Source of the DNA: Candida dubliniensis CD36
Lineage: Eukaryota; Ascomycota; Pichiomycetes; Serinales; Debaryomycetaceae
Assembly (NCBI RefSeq): GCF_000026945.1
Contig: NC_012860.1
Coordinates: 3,150,062 to 3,214,061 of the forward strand
DNA length: 64,000 nt
Reading direction: 5' to 3'
Shown one piece after another: positions 10,180 to 21,345 of the stretch. The number at the start of each line of letters is the position of its first letter. The first letter of the stretch is position 1. Position numbers and translations under genes: made by a program. The notes under the pieces were generated by a model. The model was given only the letters and a program-made list of their open reading frames with translations, made no database searches and was not told where the DNA came from.

Positions 10180-11172
10180 ATGAGTAAACGTGGCAATTAT
10201 CCATACTTATCAGCAGATATGTTCCCACAGAACCCCAACATCACAACATCTCTGCGGATCACCAGCACAACATCTCGAACGGGGTCAGTAGCATCTCATC
10301 AATCATCGTCAATATATATTCCAAGACCAACAATCAATTATGGATATTCATCATCGTCAACTCTAGTGTCCAGATTAAGAAATATCAAGGTTATGGCGAA
10401 AAGGTTATTCAAACCGAAAACTCTTGATTTTGAAACGGCAATTTGGGAAATATTTCATTTGATTGTTAACCCCAAGAAAATGTATCGATCTCACTATTAT
10501 TATAAGCAACAACAACATGAACAATTGGGGAGTGGGAATTCATATACCAGAGATGATCCTAGTTTTTTGATTTTATTGACGGGGTTTTTATCCTTAAGTG
10601 CAATTGCTTGGGGGTTGGCATACCAACCTAGTTTTAAGGAAATTATAAAATTGATAGTGTACATGGTCCTAGTTGATTTTTATCTAACTGGGATTGTCAT
10701 ATCCACAGTAACATGGATATTGGTTAACAGATTGTTCAATCCTGGTGCCCAATTTAGCAGTTATAGCGTCAATTATATATCATGGGGGTTCTGTTTTGAC
10801 ATTCACTGCAACTCATTTTTGATAATTTGGTGTTTGTTATATGTGGTACAATTCATACTATTACCTGTGATTCGGATAAAGCACTCGATTTTTGCCTTGC
10901 TTGTGGGGAATCTGTTATATTTTGGTAGTATTGGCTATTATTTTGTTGTTTCCTTTTACGGATACAATTCATTGCCTTTTATTAGTGCAAATTTTGGAAA
11001 CTTCAGTTCGTTTAATAGTGGCATCAACAACAATAATAAGAATAACCCGGCTCGAACATTGCAATTGGTTGTTGTGGCAGGAATTTTACCAATTCTAGCG
11101 TTGGGATGGCTAGTTACACTACTTTTTAGAATCAACGTGGCAGATAGTATGGTCGACATTTACTTTAACTAA
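10180..11172 (+). CDS. GMH1: Gmh1/UNC-50 family Golgi membrane protein
   Basis: 330 residues. A Ser-rich cytosolic N-terminus (1-80) leads to the family hallmark LDFETAIWEIFHLIVNPKKMYRS (82-104) and RDDPSFLILL (124-133). Five or more membrane segments follow at about 128-147, 155-184, 212-231, 236-260 and 295-317, with the diagnostic GFCFDIHCNSF at 203-213 and GYNSLPF at 261-267. These match UNC-50; yeast Gmh1 is a Golgi protein that interacts with the Arf-GEFs Gea1/Gea2. Length is above yeast Gmh1 (about 273) because of the N-terminal extension and an Asn-rich loop (280-290). Residue 25 is a CTG codon, so serine in this clade. Confidence 0.92.
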   Translation: MSKRGNYPYLSADMFPQNPNITTSLRITSTTSRTGSVASHQSSSIYIPRPTINYGYSSSSTLVSRLRNIKVMAKRLFKPKTLDFETAIWEIFHLIVNPKKMYRSHYYYKQQQHEQLGSGNSYTRDDPSFLILLTGFLSLSAIAWGLAYQPSFKEIIKLIVYMVLVDFYLTGIVISTVTWILVNRLFNPGAQFSSYSVNYISWGFCFDIHCNSFLIIWCLLYVVQFILLPVIRIKHSIFALLVGNLLYFGSIGYYFVVSFYGYNSLPFISANFGNFSSFNSGINNNNKNNPARTLQLVVVAGILPILALGWLVTLLFRINVADSMVDIYFN

Positions 11173-11200
11173 TTGTTCTACGGCAAGTGCACACATATAA

Positions 11201-11224
11201 ATATATATATATATATATATATAT
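11201..11224. repeat. (AT)12 microsatellite
   Basis: Uninterrupted AT dinucleotide run between the convergent 3' ends of GMH1 and IML2. It probably lies within the 3' untranslated regions or terminators of both genes. Confidence 0.95.
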
Positions 11225-11250
11225 GTATTATCATCTAGTTTTATTATAAT

Positions 11251-13848
11251 CTAAAGAGTTGCTAGTTGCTCTAATCTATCAGCAGCAGCTTTTATTCTCA
11301 TACCAGTTCTATTACTCAATTCGTAATCACCTTCACCCACAATCTCTGCCCGTTTAAGCCAGCTTTTACTTTCTTGGACAGCCTGATGTACATCCAATTT
11401 GGCAGCATTTTTAGTCCTCAATAGCCAAACAAACATTGTTTTCTCGTACAATGCAGTTGGATAAATATATGGACTGTATGTCATTTTGTGGAACCTAAAT
11501 TGATGAAGAGGTTCAGAAATGACATACTTGGAAATAACATGGTTATCTAATAACCCCAACCCATCATTGATATTACCCAACTGCCTCAAAGTTACTCCTT
11601 GCAAAAAGTATCGAATCATCGCTTCGTCTTCAGTTTCTTCTATCAAGGCATATGACTTTTCATTAGTGTTAGCAGAGTAGTCACCATTAGGAGCACCAGA
11701 ATAGCCCAACAATTTCAAGGCAATTTCCAAATCATGGTTGCTCATTCTATTGTAACCATTCCAAAAATAGATTAATTCATGAATCAAAGACGTTCCTACT
11801 ATATCAGCCGTAGGCATGTTTGGATACTTTTTTTTTCTAGCATCAATATGTCGACTCTTACGTAATAAGAATTTGTCAAATGGCATTTGCTTATTGCTTC
11901 CACCAATACCACCTTTCTTACCAACAGCATTGTGGCCATGACCAGGCACATAACTCAATGCAAGATCAAGATATTTATCGAAAAGCGAGGAGTACTTGGC
12001 CATTTCTGATTCTTTATTGTCGACTGAAGTGATATCCATTTTGATCATTCTATACTTTTCCAAATAACATGAGGCAGCCATAAACAAATAGACAGCTTTG
12101 GACCACGAGTTAATATCAATCAAATAAATTAAATCCCTGGCTGCATTGTCGTACTCGTGTTGATAAATATAAATAGTCGCACGATCAAAAATCAACAATG
12201 CCTCAGCCTGTTGCATTTGAATTTCGTTGGCTGGATCATCAGTGAAATCCTGCATTGTTTTGGTAGCCAAAACCAAATCGCCTTCTGCCGCCAACATTCT
12301 GCCTTCCTGTAATATCCAAAGAGCATTATGAGGGAACATTCTTCTGGCTCTGCGCAATAGCTGACTCGTGTACAATTCTGGTCTCTCCAAAATTATATCC
12401 AACTCTGCTTCAGAAACAGTTGCCTTGTTATCCAATGAGAGGATCTTTTTGTCATTTCCTTGATCTGGCAAGCGGAATCCATTATCAACAAACTGCACTG
12501 GCCCATCATAAAACACTAGAATAAATAATAATGCCAATTCACCATGAATATTTCTACATGTAATAGCAGTTCTCCATAACAACCTTAAACCAACCTCTCT
12601 GTCTCCTTTAAAACCAACAATTGACAACACTTTCCCAATGGCAGGTGGGATCAAAGACAAGACAACTTGCAATATCCCGAAACATAATTGAACACCAGAA
12701 TGAATATATTCATCAATGGTTGACACGTGCAAATGATTGTCGGAAGAGTTTTGTGTCAGACTTGGTGATGTTTCAATTGATGAAAGCACAGACTGTGCAC
12801 TAGAGTGAATTTGTGGTGGGGGGAGATTGAGAGTATCTTCAGTATCAAACTCTTCCAGAGCATCGCAATACTCGTTGTCACTGCTACTACTATCATCATC
12901 ATCATCACCAACATTGTTGTTGTTATTAGCATTATCAACTCGTTGTTCCTCGTACTTGGAATTACTTTGTTTAGCCAAAGTTAAAGAGCTATTCAGGTCT
13001 TCAAACAAGTTAACACGCTCAGGATTCACATTATTCGCTAAAGTAGCTCCTTCAATTCGGGATTTTCTCATCATATAAATTTTTTCTAAATTTTTCATCA
13101 ACGAAATATCTTGCGGTAAGGAACTTGTGGAACTTGTTTGAGAGCTGTAACCAGGTAGATCCACAGTGCTTATAGAAAAGTTTTCTGTGGTTATAATGTT
13201 GTTTGACTTAACGCCATTGCCTTGCATTGCTGCTTCTTTTTTCAATTTGGCCAAGTTTTTGTTGAATAGTGGTTCCAGTTCTTTAATTTTTTTATACACA
13301 GCATCCAAAGTTTGATAAGCACGACGTAACTTAAACAAGGCCTTGGCACTTTCCACCATCCCGTTGTTTTCCGTTAATAACATCAATAATGCATTTAACA
13401 AAGTAGACTCAGCAAACGTCACCTGAAACTCCGTACCTGGGGGATAAATCATGGATGTGGCCAATTGGTACTTGAGGTTATATTTTGAATTATTCAATGA
13501 GGCATTCTCTGCTTCTGACAACGTTTTATGAGCTTTTTCCATAACTTCAGGTTCAAATCCTAACGTAGCTTCGATAAATTCCATTACTCCTAAAGCTAAT
13601 GGGAAAATTGCATGTGGTTGCTCAGAATTGCTGTTCTTTGATGCTTCATTCTGCAACAAATCCGTGCCTGTTTTGGTTCTATCGTCCAATAAATAGTCCA
13701 TGGCCTTAAGCGCTATTTCGAAATCATACACCTGAGTCAATATTTTGTCATAGTTGGATTCTGAGTTTATCACTGAGGATGTTGATTGTTGGGAGGTCAT
13801 GGAACCCAAGGACAATATTGATGCCTTTTTTCTTAAACCTTTGAGCAT
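11251..13848 (-). CDS. IML2: Iml2/TTC39-family protein
   Basis: 865 residues. The N-terminal half has the DUF3808-type helical region (FEIALKAMDYLLDDRTKTG near 43-60). A disordered Ser/Asp/Asn-rich insert occupies about 235-380, then a TPR-like C-terminal half (LLRRARRMFPHNALWILQEGRML) ends in a conserved tail. Yeast Iml2 is linked to lipid droplets and clearance of inclusion bodies. The insert makes it longer than yeast Iml2 (about 730). The start at 13848 gives a basic, Ser-rich N-terminus and is the first ATG. Confidence 0.85.
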   Translation of the reverse strand: MLKGLRKKASILSLGSMTSQQSTSSVINSESNYDKILTQVYDFEIALKAMDYLLDDRTKTGTDLLQNEASKNSNSEQPHAIFPLALGVMEFIEATLGFEPEVMEKAHKTLSEAENASLNNSKYNLKYQLATSMIYPPGTEFQVTFAESTLLNALLMLLTENNGMVESAKALFKLRRAYQTLDAVYKKIKELEPLFNKNLAKLKKEAAMQGNGVKSNNIITTENFSISTVDLPGYSSQTSSTSSLPQDISLMKNLEKIYMMRKSRIEGATLANNVNPERVNLFEDLNSSLTLAKQSNSKYEEQRVDNANNNNNVGDDDDDSSSSDNEYCDALEEFDTEDTLNLPPPQIHSSAQSVLSSIETSPSLTQNSSDNHLHVSTIDEYIHSGVQLCFGILQVVLSLIPPAIGKVLSIVGFKGDREVGLRLLWRTAITCRNIHGELALLFILVFYDGPVQFVDNGFRLPDQGNDKKILSLDNKATVSEAELDIILERPELYTSQLLRRARRMFPHNALWILQEGRMLAAEGDLVLATKTMQDFTDDPANEIQMQQAEALLIFDRATIYIYQHEYDNAARDLIYLIDINSWSKAVYLFMAASCYLEKYRMIKMDITSVDNKESEMAKYSSLFDKYLDLALSYVPGHGHNAVGKKGGIGGSNKQMPFDKFLLRKSRHIDARKKKYPNMPTADIVGTSLIHELIYFWNGYNRMSNHDLEIALKLLGYSGAPNGDYSANTNEKSYALIEETEDEAMIRYFLQGVTLRQLGNINDGLGLLDNHVISKYVISEPLHQFRFHKMTYSPYIYPTALYEKTMFVWLLRTKNAAKLDVHQAVQESKSWLKRAEIVGEGDYELSNRTGMRIKAAADRLEQLATL

Positions 13849-15574
13849 AGCGGTTGGTCTGAAAGTATGAAAAATGCTTACTCAAATACTGACAATATAC
13901 TATTGAAACCTAAAAAAGAAAGAAATTCAAAAGGAAATAAGAATATGCAAAAAAAAAAAAAGAAAAAGAAAAATTGGAGTACTTTGTTGTCTATAAATCA
14001 ATACTTGTCGAAAAATTATTGGAAGCGGAACGATCTTTGGAATTGGAGAAGTAGCAAAAAAAAAAAAAACAAAAGAAAACACAACACCAAATTAAGCGTG
14101 AGGGAATTTGTCCTGTACGTTTATTATTGATCGTTCATTCGTATCAATATGACACAGTATTGTATAAGTTTACATTTAAATACTACTTGCTACAGAAGAT
14201 GTGATTGGTCTGTTTTTATGAACAATAGAATGTGTTGTTCTTGTATGGCTGAATATAGTGAATCTGAAACCAGCCGGCGTCATGGTGCAGAAGATAGACA
14301 CGAGTAAGATAACAACAAAAAAAAATAGAACTTGAATATGGCAATAAACTTCTTCACGTCGGCGGTGCTAGTTTTATCCACATGGACTTTCGCCGCCACC
14401 ACCGCCTTGTTGTTGTTTTGATCGACCCTAATTTAAATTCTCTGTCATGCATTTTTTTATATTTTTTCATCTGATCTTTGAAAGAAAAAGATAGGGGTAG
14501 CACATAAAAGCCTACTGGACACGTCCACGACAAAGCCATCACACAGACACTATTATACAACTTAACAAGTTATCACAAGAGCTTTACTTGATATTTATGG
14601 TTTGGTTTTCTTTCGTCTTTTTCCAATCTTGTTTCAAGTTTTTCTCTAAATTTATGTGCTGTCAAACGTAGTTGAAGCAAGTTTACGTGTGACGATGTGA
14701 CATGCGGCAACTATTCTAATAATACTCGACGTGTCTTTTTTTTTTTTTTAGTTGTTGGTGTTTTATCTATTGACTAGCATTCGACGACAAGGTAATTTTG
14801 TGCCTATAAATGGTTTATACAATGGAAGTTTATATTTATAATTAGATTCAAAGTATATTTCTAGGAAGTCACAATAAACAACAAACAAGATGTGATGAAA
14901 AGTTTGTTTATACTTGTACTTAATCTCTATAACTTTATTGTTTTTCTCAGTTTTCGTGTATTGCGCAAATTACTTTGTGTGGTTGAATATGAATCATCGT
15001 CTTTTTAAAGGCAATTATTTGTTTGATTTCTTTACTTGAATAGGCAATATGTCTTTTGTGCTTTCCATCAACCTTTAATAAAACTTTTTTATGGTTATTA
15101 GTTTGCTCGATTGTTGGTTACACTTGTTTGTGCAAAACTCCCTTACTCTTGCATCAGAATCACTTGAGATGTTGAAGTAATGGTTGCAAAATATGTTTAA
15201 AACCAGTTTCAACCGTCACACAAATAATTTTGTGACTTGATGAAAAATAGAGGTACCTTATTCTAGCATATTCATGTTGAATAGCTTCGGTTTTACTTAC
15301 AATTACCCGTTTTAATATATATTGATAAAAAAGAATACCCTTAAGAACCCCTGTAATTATACAAAAAAAAAAAAAGTCGCTATTAAATAAACATAATAAC
15401 CGTTGCTTGATGACCAATGAAAACACTAAAAAAATAGATCAACTCATATTATAAATACTCAGAAGTATACCTCAACGCAAGCAATAAGAATTTATAGATA
15501 CCTAAGTATACGCGCGTGTGTGTGTGTGTGTGTGTGTGAATCCTTATTACTTTTTGATGATTGTACTTCTAAGA
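13849..15574. other. Long intergenic region between IML2 start and FTR2 end
   Basis: 1.7 kb of AT-rich sequence holding the IML2 promoter and the 3' flank of FTR2. Several poly(A)/poly(T) runs (for example around 13950, 14056 and 14738) create lysine- or phenylalanine-rich chance frames. An 88-codon minus frame at 15160-15426 has no recognisable family. No tRNA or other RNA gene is seen. Confidence 0.6.
15516..15538. repeat. (GT)n microsatellite
   Basis: GT dinucleotide run preceded by CGCGC, in the 3' flank of FTR2. Alternating purine-pyrimidine sequence of this kind can adopt Z-DNA. Confidence 0.95.
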
Positions 15575-16723
15575 TTATTTATTTTCTGGAGTTTCGACTA
15601 ATTTATTTGATGAGATTTCATCAGTTTCTTGAACGTCACCGAACTTTTGCTGTTGAAGTTTAGTGAACAATTCTTCTTTTTCAGCTTTGTTTAATTCTAA
15701 CTTCTTCTTACCTTTGATGTGGTACATTGGGTTCAATTGGACCAAAGTCAAGTTCTTGGTAAATGGCAAATGACCGTGTTTTTCCTCGTATACCATTAAT
15801 AACAAAACACAAATGATGAAGATCCAGTAGACGTTGTAAGAAATGACGGAACCATAAGTGGCGGAATTTTGCCAGCCCAAAATAGCATTGAAAATATCCC
15901 ATCCATTGTCCGTCAATGGGTTACAACAGTTAACATGCCAAACAGATTTAGCAATGTCATATGTACCAGGACCAGAACCATTTTCAGCCGCATCACCACC
16001 AGTTTTTCTATTGTATTGATAACTCTCAAAAAACCAAATACCTCTGGAGAACAAACCAGCAGCAATCAAGTACAAGATACAAGTGGAGATGATCAAGAAA
16101 ATTTGCATTGACATGTTGGAACCAAAGTAGTACAATAAGGCACCTACTGCAAGACCACAAATTATACCAACAATAACTGGGATTGGGAAAGATGACGCAG
16201 GACTAGTAATACCTACCCCTCCTACGAAAACAACAGCTTCCAAACCTTCACGCAAACAAGTAATGAATGGCAAGATAAAAAGGGCATATTTTTTCCCAAG
16301 ATATCCCAACTTGAATCGATTTTTCTTATTTTCTGGGGATTTAATTAAAGCCTGAGCTAATTTGATTCTCCATTTTTCCTTCATTTTGTTGATTCTCAAC
16401 ATTGGAATACCCATAGCAGTAATCAAGACAGTAGCAATGATACAAAAGATACCTTCCCATAAATCTTCTGATTTTCCCCAAATATCTTTACCTAACCCAT
16501 AAAAAGTACCAATGAAAGCACCACCAATGATTATACAAATAAGGACACCTAGCCCTGCTCCAAGCCAAATCTGACGGTACAACTTTTTCTTTAGTTCTGG
16601 ACCGTTTGCTGAAGAGCCCATCGATTGCTTGACAAATGCTAAAAGCACTGAAACAACAATAACAGCTTCCAAAGCTTCTCTGAACACAACAAAAAAGACT
16701 TGAACATTAAATACGTCAACCAT
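15575..16723 (-). CDS. FTR2: High-affinity iron permease (Ftr1/Ftr2 family)
   Basis: 382 residues with about seven membrane helices. Both iron-binding signatures are intact: REALE at residues 15-19 and REGLE at 158-162. Ftr permeases work with a multicopper ferroxidase (Fet3 type) at the plasma membrane to import ferric iron. The hydrophilic C-terminal tail is rich in Lys/Glu, as in family members. C. albicans has FTR1 and FTR2 close together on one chromosome; the position between IML2 and IRR1 corresponds to FTR2 in my recollection, with FTR1 expected to the left of SET3, outside the window. The family is certain; FTR2 rather than FTR1 rests on synteny. Ftr2 in C. albicans is reported to be regulated oppositely to Ftr1 by iron. 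Confidence 0.92.
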   Translation of the reverse strand: MVDVFNVQVFFVVFREALEAVIVVSVLLAFVKQSMGSSANGPELKKKLYRQIWLGAGLGVLICIIIGGAFIGTFYGLGKDIWGKSEDLWEGIFCIIATVLITAMGIPMLRINKMKEKWRIKLAQALIKSPENKKNRFKLGYLGKKYALFILPFITCLREGLEAVVFVGGVGITSPASSFPIPVIVGIICGLAVGALLYYFGSNMSMQIFLIISTCILYLIAAGLFSRGIWFFESYQYNRKTGGDAAENGSGPGTYDIAKSVWHVNCCNPLTDNGWDIFNAILGWQNSATYGSVISYNVYWIFIICVLLLMVYEEKHGHLPFTKNLTLVQLNPMYHIKGKKKLELNKAEKEELFTKLQQQKFGDVQETDEISSNKLVETPENK

Positions 16724-18039
16724 CTTTACTTGAATTAAACTTGTTTATACCAGTAGTAACAGTGAGCAAAATAGAAGTATGAATGCCAGTCACTATTTCA
16801 ATGCTCGGTTAAAATATTGCTTATGTTACCAGAGCAACTTTCTTATAACAGGGGGTGGATTCTTCAATATCTAAAGAACTGGTAAAAAAAGAAAACTAGA
16901 ACCAAGATGGAAAAGAAAGAATAAAAAAAAAAAAAACAAAAAGTTGTCTATTTGAAGGAAATAGTTGCCTACATATATATAGAAATAATATGAAGAAAAA
17001 CTTTTCGAAAAACTTGTAAATTCAAGTGATGGCCTTTTTCTTGTCCTTTATGCATTTATCGTTTCTGTTCTACACATAAACTGAAAAAAAAAGGCAAAGA
17101 CACAATAGCACTAATGCAGATTCCTTCCTTCCTTCATTTCATTTAGTTTAGTGCTTACGTATGAAATATGTAGATAGAAGTAAAATTTGTTTATGGAGAA
17201 TAATAACTATCTGGTGAAGTATCAACTGGATTTATATAATAATTATATATTTGTTGAAATTGTGATGACACAAAATTAAACAGTGAAAAACGTTTATTTT
17301 TGCGTCTCAATTCCAATTCACTTTCTCAACAGATTTGTCCTTACCAGGAATACTGGCATTTAGACAAGTTCAACAAGCAGTGATTTCGTCTGTGCTACAA
17401 AAAAACATGACTTGTTGTCTTGACAAAAAGGATACCGTTTAGCTCCTGGTATGGAAAGAAAAATTAGAGATGAACCTGTGAGTTGTATAAATATAAGGGA
17501 TAAAAAAGTACAATTATGCATGTCATCACCATCTACCTTATTTAGGCTGGTTGACCAATAAGAATTGTTCTAATTACCATTAGTCATTTAGAATTTTACA
17601 AAAAGTAATATAAATAGGTGAAGACTATTCTAACAGCTGCACTAAGGGTTAACTATGCTAGAACTAATTTTAGTTGAGCATCTTAGAGGAGTAAGGATTG
17701 GCAGTTGGTGAATTAGAAATTATTGTTGAATAACGAATGTCCAAAATTATTTTTTATTAGGGAGGAAGTCTATTCGCAAAATAATTTTATTTTATTTGAT
17801 CAGTTTATCAGATTACAGTTACTAAACATGTTATATGTATTACCTTAACGGGCTTTGAGTTTATCCTATAATTTCAGTTCATCAATCAACCCGAGCCGAA
17901 AAAAAAGTATCAGGAACAGCCGTGGTTCTAGTATTTTTGTGGTTGAAAAGCAGACAGACAGACCTTTTTTTGTTTACATGAGGAGGAGAAAACGGAAACT
18001 AAAGCTTATGTAATCCTCAATACGTAATGCATACCAATT
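16724..18039. other. Long FTR2 upstream region
   Basis: 1.3 kb ahead of FTR2, with the 3' end of IRR1 on the far side. It contains scattered CCAAT boxes (near 17310 and 17551) and TTATC/GATA-type sites (near 17057, 17804, 17870). These match the kinds of site used by the iron regulators Hap43/CBC and Sfu1, but such short motifs are common by chance. A stretch at about 17560-17720 with an internal TATAAATAG looks vaguely LTR-like but lacks matching ends. Confidence 0.5.
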
Positions 18040-21000
18040 CTAAACTTTTACTGAGGCTGAAGATGTTTCGACATCTATCATAGGTTCCAGCTCTGGAACA
18101 TCAATTTCAATAGCAATGCTTTCGTCTCTTTCAACAACCTCGTTACCATTGCTATCTTCTACCAGAGTGGGTTGAACATTTTCGCTCATTCTTGACTGTT
18201 CTGTATCCTGTTCCTCGTTTGCAACTGCTTGGTTTTTGATATTGTTTGCATGCTCATCTTGTTGTTGGATTATCTTGCTAAACACACTTCCCAATTTATC
18301 CTTGTTCAATTTGATTCGGTTGTACAAATCATCTTGAACTAACAGAACATTGACTAATGATATCAATTTCAAGGTGTAGACCGACAAATCTTTTTCAAAG
18401 TTCCAAATCTTTTCCTTTTTCTTTGCTTGTACCTCTTGGTTTGCAATGCTAGAGTTTCCTTCAGCAGGAGGCTGCAGGGTTGGGTCATCTTCAGCATCAT
18501 CGTCAAACATACTTTTATCTTGTAAAAACGAGTCATTACTTTTTTCCGTGTAATCTTCGTAATTAACATCTTCTTCGTCGTCTCTATCCAATTCCACATT
18601 CAACAAATGACCAAGCCTTACTTCCTTTATCAAGAACAATTCTAATAGTTGAAACTGCATGTCCTTTTTAATAAGCAATAGTTGCATGTTATTATTAAAG
18701 AATTCCTGGAAATTGTCAAAACCGTTGTCTGCTTGGAATCTAACATAAAACACTTTGAACGATAATACAAAGTCAATGTATCTTGATACCAATAGAGTCT
18801 TCAAGTCAAGAAACTGCACACTATTGGTACATTCATAAATTAATCGGATGGTTTGATTGACTAAATTAACAATCTCATCAAATTCCAAATCCATAGCATA
18901 ATGATGCTGTTCATCCTTTTCGATTTCAACCAATTTCTCAAACTTCCATGATATCACCACTAGAGTCAAATCATATAAGCATGTTAATGCACGCAAAAAT
19001 TGTGGTAGCTGCTCCACAAAGTTGTGCTTCCATTGCGCCATAATCAACGCTAGATCAAGTTTCCGTAATACTCGATTCACCAAAGAGGATAACAAATCTG
19101 CCATATTGGACAAGTTGGCAATGTTCACAAAGTCACCCATTTGTTTTATCTTTTGTAGAATTGGCGATACCACTTCAACAGTCTTGATTAGCTTTGTTTG
19201 CTCCAATAATTCAATATTTGTAGAATCGACATCATCATCCTCTGGCTGTTGATCACCGATAGTCTTGACAACTTCTTCGCTAAGTTCTTCAAGTACAGTT
19301 TGAATACTTAATTTTATATTGGTTGTCAATCCGTGAGAATCAAATAAAGCAGTAAAATAGGAAGAAAACTCATCTATGGTGTCAAACTCTTTAAAATACT
19401 TGATAATTTCCGAACTTATTTCATCATATTGATCTAATTTATCCAATTTGTTGGATATACTGTACACTGATTGATGGCTCTTTAACAAGGTTGTCCAAGT
19501 GATCAAAAATACGGGAAACATTTTTGACGATCTGACACATACATTCTGAATTTGCAGCAAATACTCGGTCAACCGTACCAATTGGCTTTCCACTTCTTCT
19601 GCGTTCTTTTTAGTATAAATATACTCAACAAACCCTTCAACAAATTTGAGCAAAATCAATCTGTCGTCAGAGTTCAAGTCAATAAACTGTTTAAACTCTT
19701 CAATTTCCTCACCTTCAACAAACTCTTCTTCCTCTTCTTCTCTCTTGGTAAACTTCATCAGAGAAATATCCAGTAAAAAATATTTTACCAATATTTCCCA
19801 ACTACTCTCGTAACGGGAACTCATATTTTGAAACACTAAATGTAAAGATTTGTCGGCCACGGGTTTTAATATACTTATCAAGCTTCTGATTTCGAGACAG
19901 ACCGGTAACTCTGCTTCAAATTGACTTGGCTTGTAAGTTTCGAGAAGCAATTTGTACTTGTCGTTTATTCCACTTAAATTTTCTTCATTTAAGATTGTAA
20001 TAAATTTCGCTCCTTCGATTTGTAACTTTGAAGGGCCAGAAAAGGGGAAGTTCTTAACAACCTGTCTTGTATCACCCTCTTCTAAAAACCCTAATCTCAA
20101 CAATTCACAACAGATTCCTATGATATTCAACCTTACTTGGGTATCAGTATCAATTTGACTCATCTTAATAATTTGCAATTTATATTTTTCAGAAAATTGA
20201 CGAAGACCCAAGGTCAAATCAGCGGGTGAAATAGAACGGTATAACTTTAATAAGCTTCTGGTGTTTTCAATTCTAACTTGGGCAATTGGATCCGATAACA
20301 ACCACCCAAAGTATCTCAAATATATACCTTGACAAAAAAAATCGGGATATATCAAGATAAATTCACATAAATTCTTCAAACACGCCAAACGTATTTGTGG
20401 ATCAATGTCTCTATACCTTCTGTCAATAACAATGTTTCCAGTGTCATTAAAATATTCCAAAATTGTACGTTTTTGAAGTTGACAGCTTTCTATTGTTTTG
20501 CTTATGGTGTTGTATTTTGATTTGTTTGATTTTTTGATCTTGGACAACTGACGCTGTGACCTCTCTAGACTACTCTCGACCGATTTTATAATCTTACATA
20601 ATTGAAACTGAATGGCAAATAGTATTTCAGTGGAAGTGTACCGTAATGGTCTGATTGGGCTGCTTGACAACGAGGTTACCCATGTCAAGATATATGACAT
20701 CAAAGGAGATGCCAAAGAATCTTCTTCATCCTCTTTTTCTTGATCATTGTCATACTTGTACAACAAACCCTTTTCATGGGCGAGGTCAATAATCTCCTTG
20801 AAAAGTTGCAATGCATTTTTCTTGAAAACTGGTACTGCTTTAAATGGATACTTGTGAGATGATTGCTCGCCAAAGGCAATACCAATTTCATCCACAGTAT
20901 CAGCACATGATTCTAAATTGCTCAAATCATGGGGTTGGAACAAATGCAACGATCCACAACATCTCAAAATAAAGTTGATTAAACCTGTAATGGACTCATA

Positions 21001-21345
21001 TTTATCTTCCAATTGATCTTCTTCATATTCTTCAATCCAATCAAGAGCAATATCTTGGATGTTTGCCTCGTTGCTAGATAACGCTTTATACAAATAGTTT
21101 TCCTCCAACTCTTCTTCTAATTGCTTCAAAGACTTTTTAGATCCTTTAGCAGTAGTAGACTTTTTACGTTTCTTTGATGCAGAACTACTCTTGGTGGCTG
21201 ATTTTCTTTTCGTAGATCTAGGCGTGACACTGGCCCTGTAATCTTCTTCTTCTTCGTGCTCAAAATCCTCCTCAGCTTCAGAATCACTGGATTCCCTATA
21301 CGACACAGGGTTAGCAGTTTGTCTTCTTGTCAGTCTTCTAGCCAT
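18040..21345 (-). CDS. IRR1: Cohesin subunit Scc3/Irr1 (STAG family)
   Basis: 1101 residues from the ATG at 21345. The frame stays open 94 codons further upstream, but that stretch is low-complexity and Phe-rich, so MARRLTRRQ is taken as the real start. A basic/acidic Ser-rich N-terminus with KRKS and KKRKKS nuclear signals (about residues 50-75) precedes the STAG/HEAT-repeat body, including VIDRRYRDIDPQIRLACLKNL and YLRYFGWLLSDP segments typical of Scc3. An acidic, disordered C-terminus follows residue 950. Scc3 binds Scc1 and DNA and is needed for cohesin loading and sister-chromatid cohesion. Confidence 0.93.
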   Translation of the reverse strand: MARRLTRRQTANPVSYRESSDSEAEEDFEHEEEEDYRASVTPRSTKRKSATKSSSASKKRKKSTTAKGSKKSLKQLEEELEENYLYKALSSNEANIQDIALDWIEEYEEDQLEDKYESITGLINFILRCCGSLHLFQPHDLSNLESCADTVDEIGIAFGEQSSHKYPFKAVPVFKKNALQLFKEIIDLAHEKGLLYKYDNDQEKEDEEDSLASPLMSYILTWVTSLSSSPIRPLRYTSTEILFAIQFQLCKIIKSVESSLERSQRQLSKIKKSNKSKYNTISKTIESCQLQKRTILEYFNDTGNIVIDRRYRDIDPQIRLACLKNLCEFILIYPDFFCQGIYLRYFGWLLSDPIAQVRIENTRSLLKLYRSISPADLTLGLRQFSEKYKLQIIKMSQIDTDTQVRLNIIGICCELLRLGFLEEGDTRQVVKNFPFSGPSKLQIEGAKFITILNEENLSGINDKYKLLLETYKPSQFEAELPVCLEIRSLISILKPVADKSLHLVFQNMSSRYESSWEILVKYFLLDISLMKFTKREEEEEEFVEGEEIEEFKQFIDLNSDDRLILLKFVEGFVEYIYTKKNAEEVESQLVRLTEYLLQIQNVCVRSSKMFPVFLITWTTLLKSHQSVYSISNKLDKLDQYDEISSEIIKYFKEFDTIDEFSSYFTALFDSHGLTTNIKLSIQTVLEELSEEVVKTIGDQQPEDDDVDSTNIELLEQTKLIKTVEVVSPILQKIKQMGDFVNIANLSNMADLLSSLVNRVLRKLDLALIMAQWKHNFVEQLPQFLRALTCLYDLTLVVISWKFEKLVEIEKDEQHHYAMDLEFDEIVNLVNQTIRLIYECTNSVQFLDLKTLLVSRYIDFVLSFKVFYVRFQADNGFDNFQEFFNNNMQLLLIKKDMQFQLLELFLIKEVRLGHLLNVELDRDDEEDVNYEDYTEKSNDSFLQDKSMFDDDAEDDPTLQPPAEGNSSIANQEVQAKKKEKIWNFEKDLSVYTLKLISLVNVLLVQDDLYNRIKLNKDKLGSVFSKIIQQQDEHANNIKNQAVANEEQDTEQSRMSENVQPTLVEDSNGNEVVERDESIAIEIDVPELEPMIDVETSSASVKV

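Noticed and set aside
13867..14130. 87-codon lysine-rich frame upstream of IML2
   Set aside because: Built from A-runs with no conserved segment.
15160..15426. 88-codon minus frame downstream of FTR2
   Set aside because: Mostly hydrophobic from T-rich DNA, no recognised family, and located in a 3' flank.
17560..17720. Possible solo LTR upstream of FTR2 with internal TATAAATAG
   Set aside because: No matching terminal inverted ends or target duplication could be seen.
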